A stretch of DNA of 43,824 nt from DASZHC01 sp035938215. Lineage in GTDB: Bacteria > Verrucomicrobiota > Verrucomicrobiia > Chthoniobacterales > JAFAMB01. A program made the position numbers and the translations under genes. Under the pieces are notes generated by a model. That model saw only the letters and a program-made list of their open reading frames with translations, made no database searches and was not told where the DNA came from. Position 1 is the first letter of the stretch. Every line of letters begins with the position of its first letter. Below, piece after piece: positions 9,996 through 18,392 of this stretch. The stretch is from contig DASZHC010000001.1 of assembly GCA_035938215.1 (NCBI GenBank), positions 1-43,824 of the forward strand. Reading direction: 5' to 3'.

Positions 9996-10112
9996 TGATC
10001 CTCGCCAACGTTGACCGAGGGCGCAAAGGGCGCAATACGCCTTCCGCCTTTGTTGGGACCCCTCGAAGGGGCGGCGCTGCACGCGATGCCCTGGAAAACC
10101 CGCGTGGTGCGG

Positions 10113-10301
10113 TTATCCATCTTTATCGGAACGGTCATCGGTCGCAATCTGCTCCAGCTTCAGGTATTCATCGGCCGCAACCGCCAATAAAGGGTAGTAT
10201 TGAAAGGGTAGTGTTGCAACCACGAGGCCCTGGCCCGCATGAACATCGACAATTATTTTTCCAAGTTCGCCACTAAGCGCATAAATCAGCTTGCGAGAAG
10301 G
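10113..10301 (-). pseudogene. unrecognised short coding remnant
   Basis: The minus strand reads as a plausible protein, KLIYALSGELGKIIVDVH followed by a hydrophobic stretch and YLKLEQIATD, to a TAA at 10113-10115. The frame is closed upstream by a TAG at 10302-10304 and has no ATG, only CTG, GTG or TTG candidates. It looks like the C-terminal end of a lost gene or a small gene with an odd start. I do not recognise the family. Confidence 0.3.
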
Positions 10302-10414
10302 CTACCGAATTTAATCCATCGTTTGATCGGTACGATCCCATAGCGCATCGCTCACAAATCGAAGAAGAAAGAGATTCACTCTGTTCTTCCTGGATTTAGG
10401 CCCCCTTTTCTTCC

Positions 10415-10435
10415 GAGCCGCTTCCTTAGCGGCTC
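10415..10435. repeat. 21-base perfect hairpin, copy 1 of a dispersed element
   Basis: GAGCCGCT and AGCGGCTC pair perfectly around TCCTT. The flanks (TTTTCTT on the left, CCA on the right) match a second copy at 12724-12744. It lies about 50 bases beyond the stop of the minus-strand tautomerase gene. The minus-strand transcript has no U-run after the stem, so a standard intrinsic terminator is unlikely. A REP-like element, or a hairpin that protects mRNA ends, fits better. Confidence 0.6.
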
Positions 10436-10482
10436 CAAAGCCTGGAAATTTCGCGAGCGCTTTGGATCGTGAAATTTCCGGG

Positions 10483-10830
10483 CTAAGCGAACGGTTTTCC
10501 TTTGTGGCCCCAGAACCTTGCCTCGACATCAACCATCACAAGATAGATGCGATTCTTCGCGATACCGCATTTGCCGGCAATTAAGTCGGTCAACTCTGCG
10601 CAGAGCAAGATGCGCTTCCCATCGGGCACACCGATACTTCTCAACTCAAGGAAAGCTGCGGGATCTTCGCTGCCGCCGAAAATAAGCCGCCGGACAGGTG
10701 TGATGCTAACCATCATATACTCTTCCGGCTTGCTAAGATGCGCGGCGGCGATTTTCGACGCGGTCGCCAGAAGCTCTGATTGCCGGTCATCGGCCACGTT
10801 CGCGTTTGTGTGTATGGAAAGATAAGGCAT
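10483..10830 (-). CDS. MIF-like phenylpyruvate tautomerase
   Basis: The 115-residue product begins MPYLSIHTN. The Pro that becomes residue 1 after Met removal is the catalytic base of the tautomerase superfamily. Further family marks are SKPEEYMMVSI, FGGSEDPAAFLELRSIG, the NRIYLVMVDV block and a C-terminal PFA that matches the end of animal MIF. Family members catalyse keto-enol tautomerisation of phenylpyruvate-like compounds as trimers. The physiological substrate in bacteria is unknown. An in-frame ATG at 10902 would give a 139-residue version, but it would bury the catalytic Pro, so I chose 10830. The ribosome binding site is weak. It is transcribed in the same direction as the neighbouring minus-strand genes. 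Confidence 0.88.
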   Translation of the reverse strand: MPYLSIHTNANVADDRQSELLATASKIAAAHLSKPEEYMMVSITPVRRLIFGGSEDPAAFLELRSIGVPDGKRILLCAELTDLIAGKCGIAKNRIYLVMVDVEARFWGHKGKPFA

Positions 10831-10928
10831 GAGGAGAATGGAACCAGGTACCCTGAAGAGCATCAAGCCGATCGCGCAAACCGGGGACAGGTCAGATGCC
10901 ATTGATCCATCTTCAGGTGTCTTAAGTC

Positions 10929-11636
10929 TTATGTCTTGATGCCGGCCTCATGCAGAATGATTTTCGATATTTCCCACAACGGTAAGAACAAGCGGCTTCG
11001 CGACCGGTAAAGTGATTCATAGGTGGCTGAAATTCTTGTCTGCAACTCTTGCCGGTCCCATCGATGAGTCTGTTTGAGGATGGCACTCAAGTAGCGTTGG
11101 TGAAATTCAGCTGCTAGCAGCACAGCCGGAAGCCAATCATAGTCGGTTTCCAGATCGCCTCTTTCATTGCTTACTCCGAGTCTTTCCAAATGGTTGAACT
11201 CGACGATGTGGTGGGACTGAGGCGTGCGCGTATTCCAAAAAGCTTTCACGTTTTCCCTGCGGTCACTCACTCGGTTGACGGTAGGCGGGTTGTTTGCCCG
11301 GAATGGTATGGCCACAGAATTAACACGGCGCGCGGTGAAATTTGTGTCACGATTCGCGCCACGCACATCTGGACCGTAAGACGCTTGTTGTTCCAAGCCG
11401 AGCGGCGGCTTATCATCCTCACGCAGCCCAAGACGCACATCCCTGTGACTCAGGATGTTACACAGCTTCTCCACACTCCGCAAGTCCGTAGCTACCTTGG
11501 TCAGCTCCCTAAAAGGTCCAACGAGCCAATGGGTGCCGTCCTCTTGAATTCGGACCAACAGAATGCGTCGATATGGTGCTGGCAAGGGCAATGGTTCACA
11601 AACAGATAAATTCTCAATGCTGTTCCAAATTCCCAT
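10929..11636 (-). CDS. orphan protein with a His-rich, HNH-like C-terminal motif
   Basis: The 235-residue product has no signal peptide or membrane segment. The N-terminal half is undistinguished. The C-terminal half holds NTRTPQSHHIVEFNHLERLG (about residues 136-155) and then LPAVLLAAEFHQRYLSAILK. The paired His residues before an acidic and Asn/His-containing helix, followed by a second EFH motif, recall metal-dependent nuclease toxin domains of the HNH / His-Me type. That resemblance is by eye and is not a confident family call. There is no adjacent immunity or secretion gene. The start at 11636 has only an A-rich upstream stretch. It may instead be a plain uncharacterised protein. Confidence 0.55.
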   Translation of the reverse strand: MGIWNSIENLSVCEPLPLPAPYRRILLVRIQEDGTHWLVGPFRELTKVATDLRSVEKLCNILSHRDVRLGLREDDKPPLGLEQQASYGPDVRGANRDTNFTARRVNSVAIPFRANNPPTVNRVSDRRENVKAFWNTRTPQSHHIVEFNHLERLGVSNERGDLETDYDWLPAVLLAAEFHQRYLSAILKQTHRWDRQELQTRISATYESLYRSRSRLFLPLWEISKIILHEAGIKT

Positions 11637-11826
11637 AAGTGTTTTCTTTTACGGCGGCGAAGCCGATCCACGTACTTTAGGCTCGACTCACTTACACTAG
11701 GCTCTTATTCCGCCAAGTGAATTTCTTCGATTTTCCTGAAACTCTGGCCGCTCCAATCCCGAGCATTTACATAAAGGCGGACGATCAATCCTCTGCGGCA
11801 AGAACAATACAAGGAAGACTCGGTCT

Positions 11827-12597
11827 TCATGGGCCTATCCGTCCTTCGGATGCGATTAAGGCTTCGCAAAGCGCATGGATTTCCCCATCGATCTCTGCCG
11901 GATCTGACACGGTGCGGCCGACCTCCTCGCGCAAAAGCGCGGTGTAGCGCTTTCGCAATCGATGGATAAGTGTTTTGATTCCGCCCGTAGTAACCCCAAG
12001 CCGATTCGCTATCGCTTCATAGGAGGGCGGGGTTCCGCTGTTGACAGGGTCCAGGAAAACTTTTAGCGCTTCGAAAATAGACGTTTTTCCCTCAGTGACA
12101 TATTCCTGGCGCAGCCGGTTCAACGCTTCGGACAGAAGTGTCATTGCCCAACGACCGTCGAACAATTTTTCCGGTGTCAACAATTCCACCGGTTCCAGTC
12201 GGTAGCGTTCTTCGGCGTTTGCTGCATCCAGGGGAACGAATTCCTTGTCTCCTCCTCTTTTAAGACGGCGGCTGCGGTCAACTTGATCCGAAAGGTGGTT
12301 CTGGAAAGAGGCGAGCAAAAACGAACGGAACTTTCCTTTCAATCGATCGACCCCTGAGAGCGCCTGTTGTTGCAGCAGATGCAGGAAGAAGGATTGGGTC
12401 AGGTCCTCGGCGTCATCCGGAGAGTGACCACGGCGGCGAGCGAACATGTAGAGCGGATACCAATAAGTGCGGCACAGCTCGGTTAGGGCGGAGTACCCCC
12501 CTAGCGTCTGGTTTTGGGCCGCCCTCACGACGACCGTCCAATGCGTTGTGTGAAAGATCGCCGCGTCGCCCGCTCGCGGATCATGGTCCGGTTCCAC
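11827..12597 (-). CDS. sigma-70 family (ECF-like) RNA polymerase sigma factor
   Basis: The 256-residue protein starts with FHTTHWTVVVRAAQ. The sigma region 2 core follows at about residues 40-75 (YWYPLYMFARRRGHS, PDDAEDLTQSFFLHLL). A charged linker leads to a sigma region 4 helix-turn-helix (about 190-225, SYEAIANRLGVTTGGIKTLI). This length and N-terminal motif are typical of the sigma factors expanded in Verrucomicrobia and Planctomycetes. It recruits core polymerase to promoters of a small regulon. No anti-sigma factor gene adjoins it, so its control is unclear. A decayed paralogue lies at 21838-22005, which shows that the family has multiplied in this genome. Confidence 0.92.
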   Translation of the reverse strand: MEPDHDPRAGDAAIFHTTHWTVVVRAAQNQTLGGYSALTELCRTYWYPLYMFARRRGHSPDDAEDLTQSFFLHLLQQQALSGVDRLKGKFRSFLLASFQNHLSDQVDRSRRLKRGGDKEFVPLDAANAEERYRLEPVELLTPEKLFDGRWAMTLLSEALNRLRQEYVTEGKTSIFEALKVFLDPVNSGTPPSYEAIANRLGVTTGGIKTLIHRLRKRYTALLREEVGRTVSDPAEIDGEIHALCEALIASEGRIGP

Positions 12598-12723
12598 AAA
12601 GAGTTCCTTGTTTCACAAACATAGCCGGTGAAAACACGTTCAGGAACAAAATTCATGAAACTCGGAAACCGCGCCTGTGTCGGCAAGACTTCCGTCGGAG
12701 CGCTGAAAATCCCATTTTCTTTT

Positions 12724-12744
12724 GAGCCGGTTCCTGAGCGGCTC
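12724..12744. repeat. 21-base hairpin, copy 2 of a dispersed element
   Basis: GAGCCGG and GCGGCTC pair, with one mismatch, around TTCCTGA. It is preceded by TTTTCTTT and followed by CCAGG, as in the copy at 10415-10435. It lies five bases beyond the stop of the broken TetR gene. Both copies sit immediately 3' of minus-strand genes. Confidence 0.6.
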
Positions 12745-12748
12745 CAGG

Positions 12749-13362
12749 CTACACGTGTTTCTGAATGACCAGGGCGGAAACGATGGCTTCACTCAACCAT
12801 TTTTCGTAGCGCTCTGAACTCCATTTGCGTTCAATGACCAGCATCCGGTAGATGTCCCGCGCGGTTAGTGTCCAGAAGATGTCCCTTGCTTCTTTTTCAT
12901 CGAGTCCTGAAGGCAATTGACCGGATGCGTGATGGTCGAGGCTTGGCCCTCGTACCGGCCGCATTCCTTTTCGTGCTCAATGGCCGCCAGTTCCGGAATG
13001 ACCATGCCGGCCTTGCGCAACAAGTCGAACTCTAACCGTTCGGAATCATAAACCTGGCGGGCAATTCGGGCGGACAATCGGAGACGTGCTACCGGGTCAA
13101 CGAGATCTTTCACTTCACCGACAAGGGCTTGATAGGCGGGACCAAAGGCCGCTCGATCAATCAGTTCGGACAGAATGCGCCGCTTGGAACCAAATACTGC
13201 ATAAACCGTTGGCGTTGCCACTCCGGCTTCGCGGGCAATGGCTTCAATCGTCGCTCCCTCGTAGCCTTGATTCAGGATAAGTCGCCGTGCCGCGGCGGCG
13301 ATGCGCGCCCGCGTCGTCAGCTGGTCCCTGATATGGCAGGGATGGAATCCGAAGTATGCCAA
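12749..13362 (-). pseudogene. TetR-family transcriptional regulator, frameshifted
   Basis: The first frame (from 13362) encodes a TetR DNA-binding domain: ARIAAAARRLILNQGYEGAT, then IEAIAREAGVATPTVYAVFG. It continues through the ligand-domain helices to IPELAAIEHEKECGRYEGQ. The usual C-terminal end, SGQLPSGLDEKEARDIFWTL to ALVIQKHV, is in another frame that ends at 12749. The break falls around 12920-12935, after ASTIT. Restoring one base there rejoins a protein of about 204 residues, the normal TetR length. The first frame otherwise runs on for a nonsense tail. The only in-frame start near the expected N-terminus is a TTG at 13362. It is either a true pseudogene or a sequencing indel. There is no divergent target gene to suggest a ligand. 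Confidence 0.85.
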
Positions 13363-13467
13363 GGCGATCTCGACTGGACAATTGTGCGTCCTCCGCGCCT
13401 CATCAATGGTCCAGCATAATTTGGGATGTTACAGCGCGGGCCTATGCAGTGAGATTGGAGGCGATTC

Positions 13468-13737
13468 CTAAATCAGATTAAAATCGATTTGTTGAATAAG
13501 ACTTTCGGATCCAGATCTCCCTTTTCTGAAGGAAACTGCGGCAACAAGGAAAGTGGCCCCTACCAAGATGCTGAAGCCGCTCCCGATCAAAGAATAAGCA
13601 TTTTCCGCAGAGAAAGCGCTGATGGTAGAGTCGGATTTGTCTATAAGGGAAACAAAGCCGAAAACCGAAAATCCGAGTGCTAGGATCATCAGACTTAGAC
13701 TGGTCGATAACGCGCGTAACTGGTTTAGGATTTTCAT
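13468..13737 (-). CDS. small two-helix membrane protein of unknown function
   Basis: From the ATG at 13737 the product has 89 residues: MKILNQLRALSTSLSLMILA opens a first hydrophobic helix (about 13-32). A polar loop (LIDKSDSTISAFSAEN) leads to a second helix (about 50-72) and a basic, polar tail. An upstream in-frame ATG at 13839 would add a Pro/Arg-rich stretch that does not look like part of the protein. The ribosome binding site is weak. No family was recognised. Confidence 0.45.
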   Translation of the reverse strand: MKILNQLRALSTSLSLMILALGFSVFGFVSLIDKSDSTISAFSAENAYSLIGSGFSILVGATFLVAAVSFRKGRSGSESLIQQIDFNLI

Positions 13738-14341
13738 TGATCGAAAGGGGTGGGAGATAGGTCTTAGGACGCGCTCGTGAGAAATTCTTCTAGAATAGTA
13801 GACGAGACCCTGTGTGCGGAAAGGGGAGTTGTATCGCAACGATTTGAAGTTGATCGCCCGGGCAGCAGAGCCCGGCTAAAAACAGGTTTCGCAGAGTGCG
13901 TCCGGAAAACGGGGCAACCGGTATGGATCCGAGGGGCAAATATTTGCGCTTGAAGAACTGGGAAAACGAAAATTTTTTCATGGTAAATGCCGGGTGAAAA
14001 ATTGTTGCAATGCGTCAAGGGCTCAATTGCGGTTTCAAACTGACTGATTGGCCTTAAGCAGGTCCTATGCCCATTCAACGATTGCGCTCCAAAGTGAGGT
14101 TTTTTTTCAATGCCGAAGGGTTCGGACGGAACTTTTAGCGAAGTGCCCGTGACAAATCTGGGCCGAGCGAGCCCTGAAAAGGCGAGAGGGTGCTGATCTC
14201 AGATCGGCGTGACCCGAAGCTGGATGAGACTTGCTGTCAAAGCGTACCAGAAATGGGATTGACAAATCTCACTTTTGAGAATGATGGAGTTAATGATCAG
14301 TCAGTGGCCGCTAAGAGACCTCTTGAAGGCTGGGATAGGTT
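13738..14341. other. intergenic region between divergent genes
   Basis: No convincing gene is seen. Frames on the minus strand around 13790-14078 lack a recognisable domain. The right-hand end carries a candidate promoter-operator for the MFS gene, listed separately. Confidence 0.4.
14259..14287 (+). promoter_or_regulatory. candidate promoter with a small inverted repeat upstream of the MFS gene
   Basis: TTGACA at 14259-14264 is a perfect -35 hexamer. A 17-base spacer contains TCTCA-CTTT-TGAGA (14267-14280), a perfect 5-base inverted repeat that could be an operator. The -10 position (TGATGG) is poor, so this is a weak proposal. The MFS start lies about 55 bases downstream. Confidence 0.25.
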
Positions 14342-15949
14342 ATGACAATGGCAACGGCGTCGACTTGGAGTGCCTTAAAAAATCCGGTGTTTAGAAAGTT
14401 GTGGGCTGCAAGTCTGGTCTCCGGAACTTGCGTGGCAGCCCACGACACGGCGGCGACCTGGGTGATGAACACCCTCACCGCATCACCTTTCCTAATATCG
14501 GTGATGTCCACTGTAGCCTCGCTGCCGTTCTTGTTCTTCACGCTTCCTGCCGGAGCCCTCGCCGATATTGTTGACCGAAAGAAGCTGCTACTTCTGATGA
14601 ATCTTTGGTTGGCAATCGCCGCGGCTGCTCTAGCGGTTCTCAGTTGGCTTCATCTTCTCAGCGCCCAAGTTGTATTGGTTGCAGTGTTTCTGATCGCAGC
14701 CGGCTTCGCATTTGAGTCGCCGGCCTGGACTTCTATCATTCCCGAAATTGTTTCCCCTTCAGAACTTCCCTCTGCGGCGACTATGGGTGGTTTGCAGCTG
14801 AATATCTCAGGAATCTTAGGACCCGCCCTGGGGGGACTCTTGCTGCCTTTCATCGGAGCGAGCTCAGTGTTTGCGGTGAATTCCGCCTGCTTTTTGGCGG
14901 TGATCTTCGCGATTTTCCAATGGAAACGAACAGCGCCCCAATCCAGGCGCGGTTTGGAGAGCTTCTTCGATTCTTTCGTCAGGGCGATTCGATACGTTCG
15001 CTACGCACCCGGAATTCAGATCGTGCTCGCGCGGAATGCGTTGTTTGCGCTCTTCATCTCGGCGATTCCGGCGCTAATGCCGGTCATTGGGTTGAAGGTG
15101 TTACATCTTAATGCATCTCAACTTGGATTGCTGTTTGCAAGTCAAGGGGTGGGTTCCGTTGCAGGAGCGGTCGTCATTGTGCCGTGGCTTCGGGCTCGGT
15201 ATTCATCGAATCTGCTGATCGTTATAGCGAATTTTCTTGTCGCGATTGTCTACGTTCTGATGGCGCTCGTCCGGGAGCCGGAGATTTTCTACGTCGTCGC
15301 AGCGTTAGCTGGTGTGGGATGGACATTGTCCGCTGCCGAACTCTGGTTGGCGGCACAGCGCGCAATGCCGAGTTGGGTAAGCGGCCGTATGAATGCAACA
15401 GTAATTATGGTCTCTCAAGGGGCGCTTGCGATCGGAGGCGTAATCTGGGGCTCGGCGGTCACGACAGCCGGGCCGGCATATAGCTTATTGGCGGCAGCGG
15501 CATTGTTGCTTGTAAGTCTCGTGCTCGCCGGTCCGCTTTCGATCGACTTTACCGGGAGTCTGAACTTGAGCCCTGCTCCTGTCACTAGCTCTTCGTACAA
15601 ACTTCTTTACACGCCCAAGCCAAACGACGGCCCCGTGTCGATCTGTGTGGAGTTCAACATCGACCGCGTTGGAGCGCCGGAATTCTTAAAACTTATGCGT
15701 GAAGTGCGCCTCGTCCATCTCAGGAATGGAGCTTACCGTTGGCAGCTGTCCAAAGATCTCACTGTGCCTAGCACCTATCGTTTAGAGATGACAGTCCAAT
15801 CGTGGAATGAGCATCTGTCGCAACTCGAGCGCATGACAAAATTCGATAAGGATCTCCTCGAAAGAGCTTGGAGCCTCCACGTGGGTGAAAATCTGCCCGC
15901 AGAACGTATCTATTTGTCCATGAACAAGGACTTGCGCCTGCCGAGGTAA
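14342..15949 (+). CDS. MFS exporter with fused C-terminal ABM-like domain
   Basis: The 535-residue protein begins with an MFS permease of the EntS / transmembrane-effector type (about residues 1-410). It shows the N-terminal WAASLVSGTCVAAHDTAATW helix and the loop-2 motif GALADIVDRKKLL, and it has about twelve hydrophobic segments. A soluble C-terminal domain (about 420-535; PVSICVEFNIDRVGAPEFLK, then VHLRNGAYRWQLSKDL) resembles the ferredoxin-like antibiotic-biosynthesis-monooxygenase fold found fused to this subfamily. The likely role is efflux of a small molecule across the inner membrane; the substrate is unknown. An in-frame ATG at 14348 is an alternative start. GGGATAGGT lies directly upstream of 14342. 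The gene converges on the permease at 16015-17838. Confidence 0.9.
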   Translation: MTMATASTWSALKNPVFRKLWAASLVSGTCVAAHDTAATWVMNTLTASPFLISVMSTVASLPFLFFTLPAGALADIVDRKKLLLLMNLWLAIAAAALAVLSWLHLLSAQVVLVAVFLIAAGFAFESPAWTSIIPEIVSPSELPSAATMGGLQLNISGILGPALGGLLLPFIGASSVFAVNSACFLAVIFAIFQWKRTAPQSRRGLESFFDSFVRAIRYVRYAPGIQIVLARNALFALFISAIPALMPVIGLKVLHLNASQLGLLFASQGVGSVAGAVVIVPWLRARYSSNLLIVIANFLVAIVYVLMALVREPEIFYVVAALAGVGWTLSAAELWLAAQRAMPSWVSGRMNATVIMVSQGALAIGGVIWGSAVTTAGPAYSLLAAAALLLVSLVLAGPLSIDFTGSLNLSPAPVTSSSYKLLYTPKPNDGPVSICVEFNIDRVGAPEFLKLMREVRLVHLRNGAYRWQLSKDLTVPSTYRLEMTVQSWNEHLSQLERMTKFDKDLLERAWSLHVGENLPAERIYLSMNKDLRLPR

Positions 15950-16014
15950 CCTGACAGGCGTTTGTGCGTTTCCTATCCCACAGTGAAAGGAGGATTCCTG
16001 AGCGATTTCGTAAA

Positions 16015-17838
16015 TCATATACTTCCGCCATTGTCCACCGGATCGGAATGCGTCTCTTCGGACGCGGTCGAAACCAGGGCGGCTATGCCGCGCACTGCCT
16101 GTTCCATGCTTGTGTAGATGGCTCCAACGGATGATTCGCTGATTTTCCTGATAACCCGCGCACCGCCTTGCGGAGGCAGACTCCATAGCCCGATCAAGAT
16201 CACCGTTTCAGGGAGCACCATCTTGATGGAACGCGCCATTTTGCCGACAGCCAGCGCAGATCTGGCCTCGGTCGCCGATAGGAGGATCCACTGGGGTTGC
16301 ATCTCTCGAAGTTTTTCGACCTTCTGGGATCGAAGGGCGCGCCAAGAAATCACCTCGGCAGTGACTCCTTCGACTTCAAGCAACCGAGTTAATACCGAGC
16401 CCACCAGTTCGTCCCCCTCGACGGTAAACGGGACGATGAACACCTTGGGCGAAGCCGGTTTTTGCTTGTCCGCCTTGGAATGCGGATCAGTCTTTAGTTC
16501 ATCGATAATTTCGCGCATTTGCTCATAGATTCGCATTTTTGCCTGCGTAGCCGAGCTTCCAGGAAAGCGACTGTTCTCAATCGTCCTTATTGTAGGGACA
16601 ATCAGGTTCTCTGCTGTTGCCGTCGACAAGACCATGCCCGTTGATTCATGGACCATGGCTTTTGCCTCCGGAAGCCGGCTTTCCGTGAGAAGGCGGATCA
16701 AGTTCGTTTCGGCAGTGGTCGGAGGATCCGAGGCCAGAAGCACGCTCCAAAAATGAAAAGCCGGGAAATAAAGTCCAAGAACAACAAGACAAGCGGTCAA
16801 TGGAGTTGCCAGAAGCAATCCGACTGGACCCCAGAGCCAAGTCCAGAAGAGAGCAGATACGATGACCGCCAGGGAGGACACGCCCGTACTACCTCCCAGT
16901 ACGATCGGCTCGATAACGTTATTTGTAAACAACTCAAGCAACGCGTAGAGCAGAAAGCTAAGTACCGGCGCCTTCCAACCGGTTGAAATCGCAATGGACA
17001 AAGCCAAGGGGAAAAAAGCCGATATCCAGATGCCGACGTAAGGAAGAAATCGCAAGACGAGCGTAAGAACTGCCCAAAGAATCGCATTCGGAATTCCAAT
17101 CAAATAGAGCCCAAGCCCCGTGGCTATTGCGAACGCCGTGTTCACTTGGAGTTGTACAAGCAAAAATCTGCTCAGTCGCGATCCTGCCTCGTCGACCGCA
17201 AGGCCGCTCGTTACAACGTGCGATTTTCCTATTATCCTGAGAAATCGATCACGCAGATGCTTTCGCTCCAGAAGCATGAACACGACGAGAACGATGACCA
17301 CTGCAAATGACGCGACGGGTGCCAAAACCGGCGCCATGCCCGTGCGCACCATCGACAGGATGTCACCGGTTCCGCTCACGATTTGAACCTTTGTCGGTTC
17401 AAGTTGGTGACGCGAAGCTTCGCCCGAGGAACTGCTCTTGCTCAGATCGGCGATCAACTCTCCCACGTTTCGAAAAGCACCATTCATCGGTCCTGGAGGT
17501 CCCTTCTGGATCGCTTCCCAACGTGCGCGAATATTGTCGCTGTATTTTGGGAGCGAATTTACCAGATCCAGGGTCTCGATCGAAACGGTAGTGCAAACAG
17601 CTCCTAGAAGCGCAAAAGCGACCGCGACCACAGCGAATACGGCTATAATTGAATGAAACCCCCACCGCTCAAGCCGCGAGACCAAGGGCGCGATAAGAAA
17701 ACTTATGAGAGCGGCTAGAACGACGGGAAGAAGGAAATCTTTGGCCCAAGAGCATAAACCCAGAATAACAACCAGATAAGCCAGTTCGACCAGCCTCCCG
17801 ATCTCATGCGGCTTTTTCGATTCGTTCGTTTCCGGCAT
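16015..17838 (-). CDS. AI-2E family (PerM-like) permease with extra C-terminal domain
   Basis: The 607-residue protein has the eight-helix AI-2E / PerM membrane unit in residues 1-370. It starts with LVVILGLCSWAKDFLLPVVL and has the characteristic NAILWAVLTLVLRFLPYVG, then TGVSSLAVIVSALFWTWLWG. Family members are proposed exporters of small solutes, including autoinducer-2 or Na+/Li+. A further ~200 residues follow. After a linker, PKVFIVPFTVEGDELVGSVL begins an alpha/beta domain whose order (DELV helix, LLEVEGVTAEVIS strand, QWILLSATEARSAL, VILIGLW) resembles a Rossmann-like B12-binding or receiver fold. The ATG at 17838 has AGGTGG upstream. That the tail regulates transport is inference. 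Confidence 0.88.
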   Translation of the reverse strand: MPETNESKKPHEIGRLVELAYLVVILGLCSWAKDFLLPVVLAALISFLIAPLVSRLERWGFHSIIAVFAVVAVAFALLGAVCTTVSIETLDLVNSLPKYSDNIRARWEAIQKGPPGPMNGAFRNVGELIADLSKSSSSGEASRHQLEPTKVQIVSGTGDILSMVRTGMAPVLAPVASFAVVIVLVVFMLLERKHLRDRFLRIIGKSHVVTSGLAVDEAGSRLSRFLLVQLQVNTAFAIATGLGLYLIGIPNAILWAVLTLVLRFLPYVGIWISAFFPLALSIAISTGWKAPVLSFLLYALLELFTNNVIEPIVLGGSTGVSSLAVIVSALFWTWLWGPVGLLLATPLTACLVVLGLYFPAFHFWSVLLASDPPTTAETNLIRLLTESRLPEAKAMVHESTGMVLSTATAENLIVPTIRTIENSRFPGSSATQAKMRIYEQMREIIDELKTDPHSKADKQKPASPKVFIVPFTVEGDELVGSVLTRLLEVEGVTAEVISWRALRSQKVEKLREMQPQWILLSATEARSALAVGKMARSIKMVLPETVILIGLWSLPPQGGARVIRKISESSVGAIYTSMEQAVRGIAALVSTASEETHSDPVDNGGSI

Positions 17839-18392
17839 TTATCCACCTTGTCGCTTCGTAGTTTTCCTCCCCTTATCGGACGCTGCAGCTATCAAGGATC
17901 AGCGTGCTTCAGCAGCGTGTACGCAAGGCATACTCAGCACTCCGGTTCGCGCTGCAGTCACGTCACGGCCGTATTCTCGATATAAAAGGATCCTTAGCAA
18001 ACCTGGGGACACACCGAAGGCGTAATAGGCCTCAGCCCAGGGTGGGGCGGAGCGGAACCCTGGGTCGTGAATATTAGTATGCCGCCCGCTCTGAAAGAGC
18101 GGCAGAGAATAGCAAGCGCATGTCAAGGATGAATTTATCAAACATCAATCAAGCGACAGAATGGTTTCAAGTTCTACAAACTACCGACCGTAGCCAGGCA
18201 GCCGTGATGCGGCTGGACCGGACTAACCTTTAATCCGGGTGCGCTAGCGCCTTGCACTCAATTTCCACAAAACAGGCATATGCGTCTGGGCGTTGGACCT
18301 CGATCACTGTCCCAATATTTCTTGCAAAACATGAAGTAGCATAAAACCGCACGAGCGGCTTGAAGCGAACGTGTCAATAAAGATCTAAAGTT
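17839..18392. other. intergenic region between divergent genes, holding a repeat element
   Basis: No supported gene. A minus-strand frame at 17899-18141 overlaps a GC-rich repeat with inverted repeats (listed separately) and is probably spurious. Bases 18241-18392 precede the DUF3309 gene and may hold its promoter, but no clear boxes are visible. Confidence 0.5.
18025..18112. repeat. probable dispersed intergenic repeat with two hairpins
   Basis: CCCAGGGT and ACCCTGGG form a perfect 8-base inverted repeat around GGGGCGGAGCGGA. A second stem, GCTCT-GAA-AGAGC, follows within ~40 bases. The minus strand reads SAPPWAEAYYAFGV, a peptide typical of spurious hypothetical proteins that arise from a repeat family in planctomycete, verrucomicrobial and acidobacterial genomes. 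The family assignment is from memory, and only one copy is in this window. Confidence 0.5.

Noticed and set aside
10311..10532. Minus-strand basic ORF of 73 codons
   Set aside because: It overlaps the end of the tautomerase gene and runs through the dispersed hairpin; the basic composition is due to the A/G-rich flank.
17899..18141. Minus-strand open frame of 80 codons containing SAPPWAEAYYAFGV
   Set aside because: It lies over a GC-rich element with two inverted repeats, and the peptide is typical of spurious translations of a dispersed repeat; no start signal or domain.
18190..18260. tRNA-like or riboswitch-like set of short hairpins (AGCCG-TGATG-CGGCT, CCGGA...TCCGG)
   Set aside because: No cloverleaf can be drawn, there is no T-loop GTTCGA box, and no regulated gene start is close. 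Treated as unstructured intergenic sequence.
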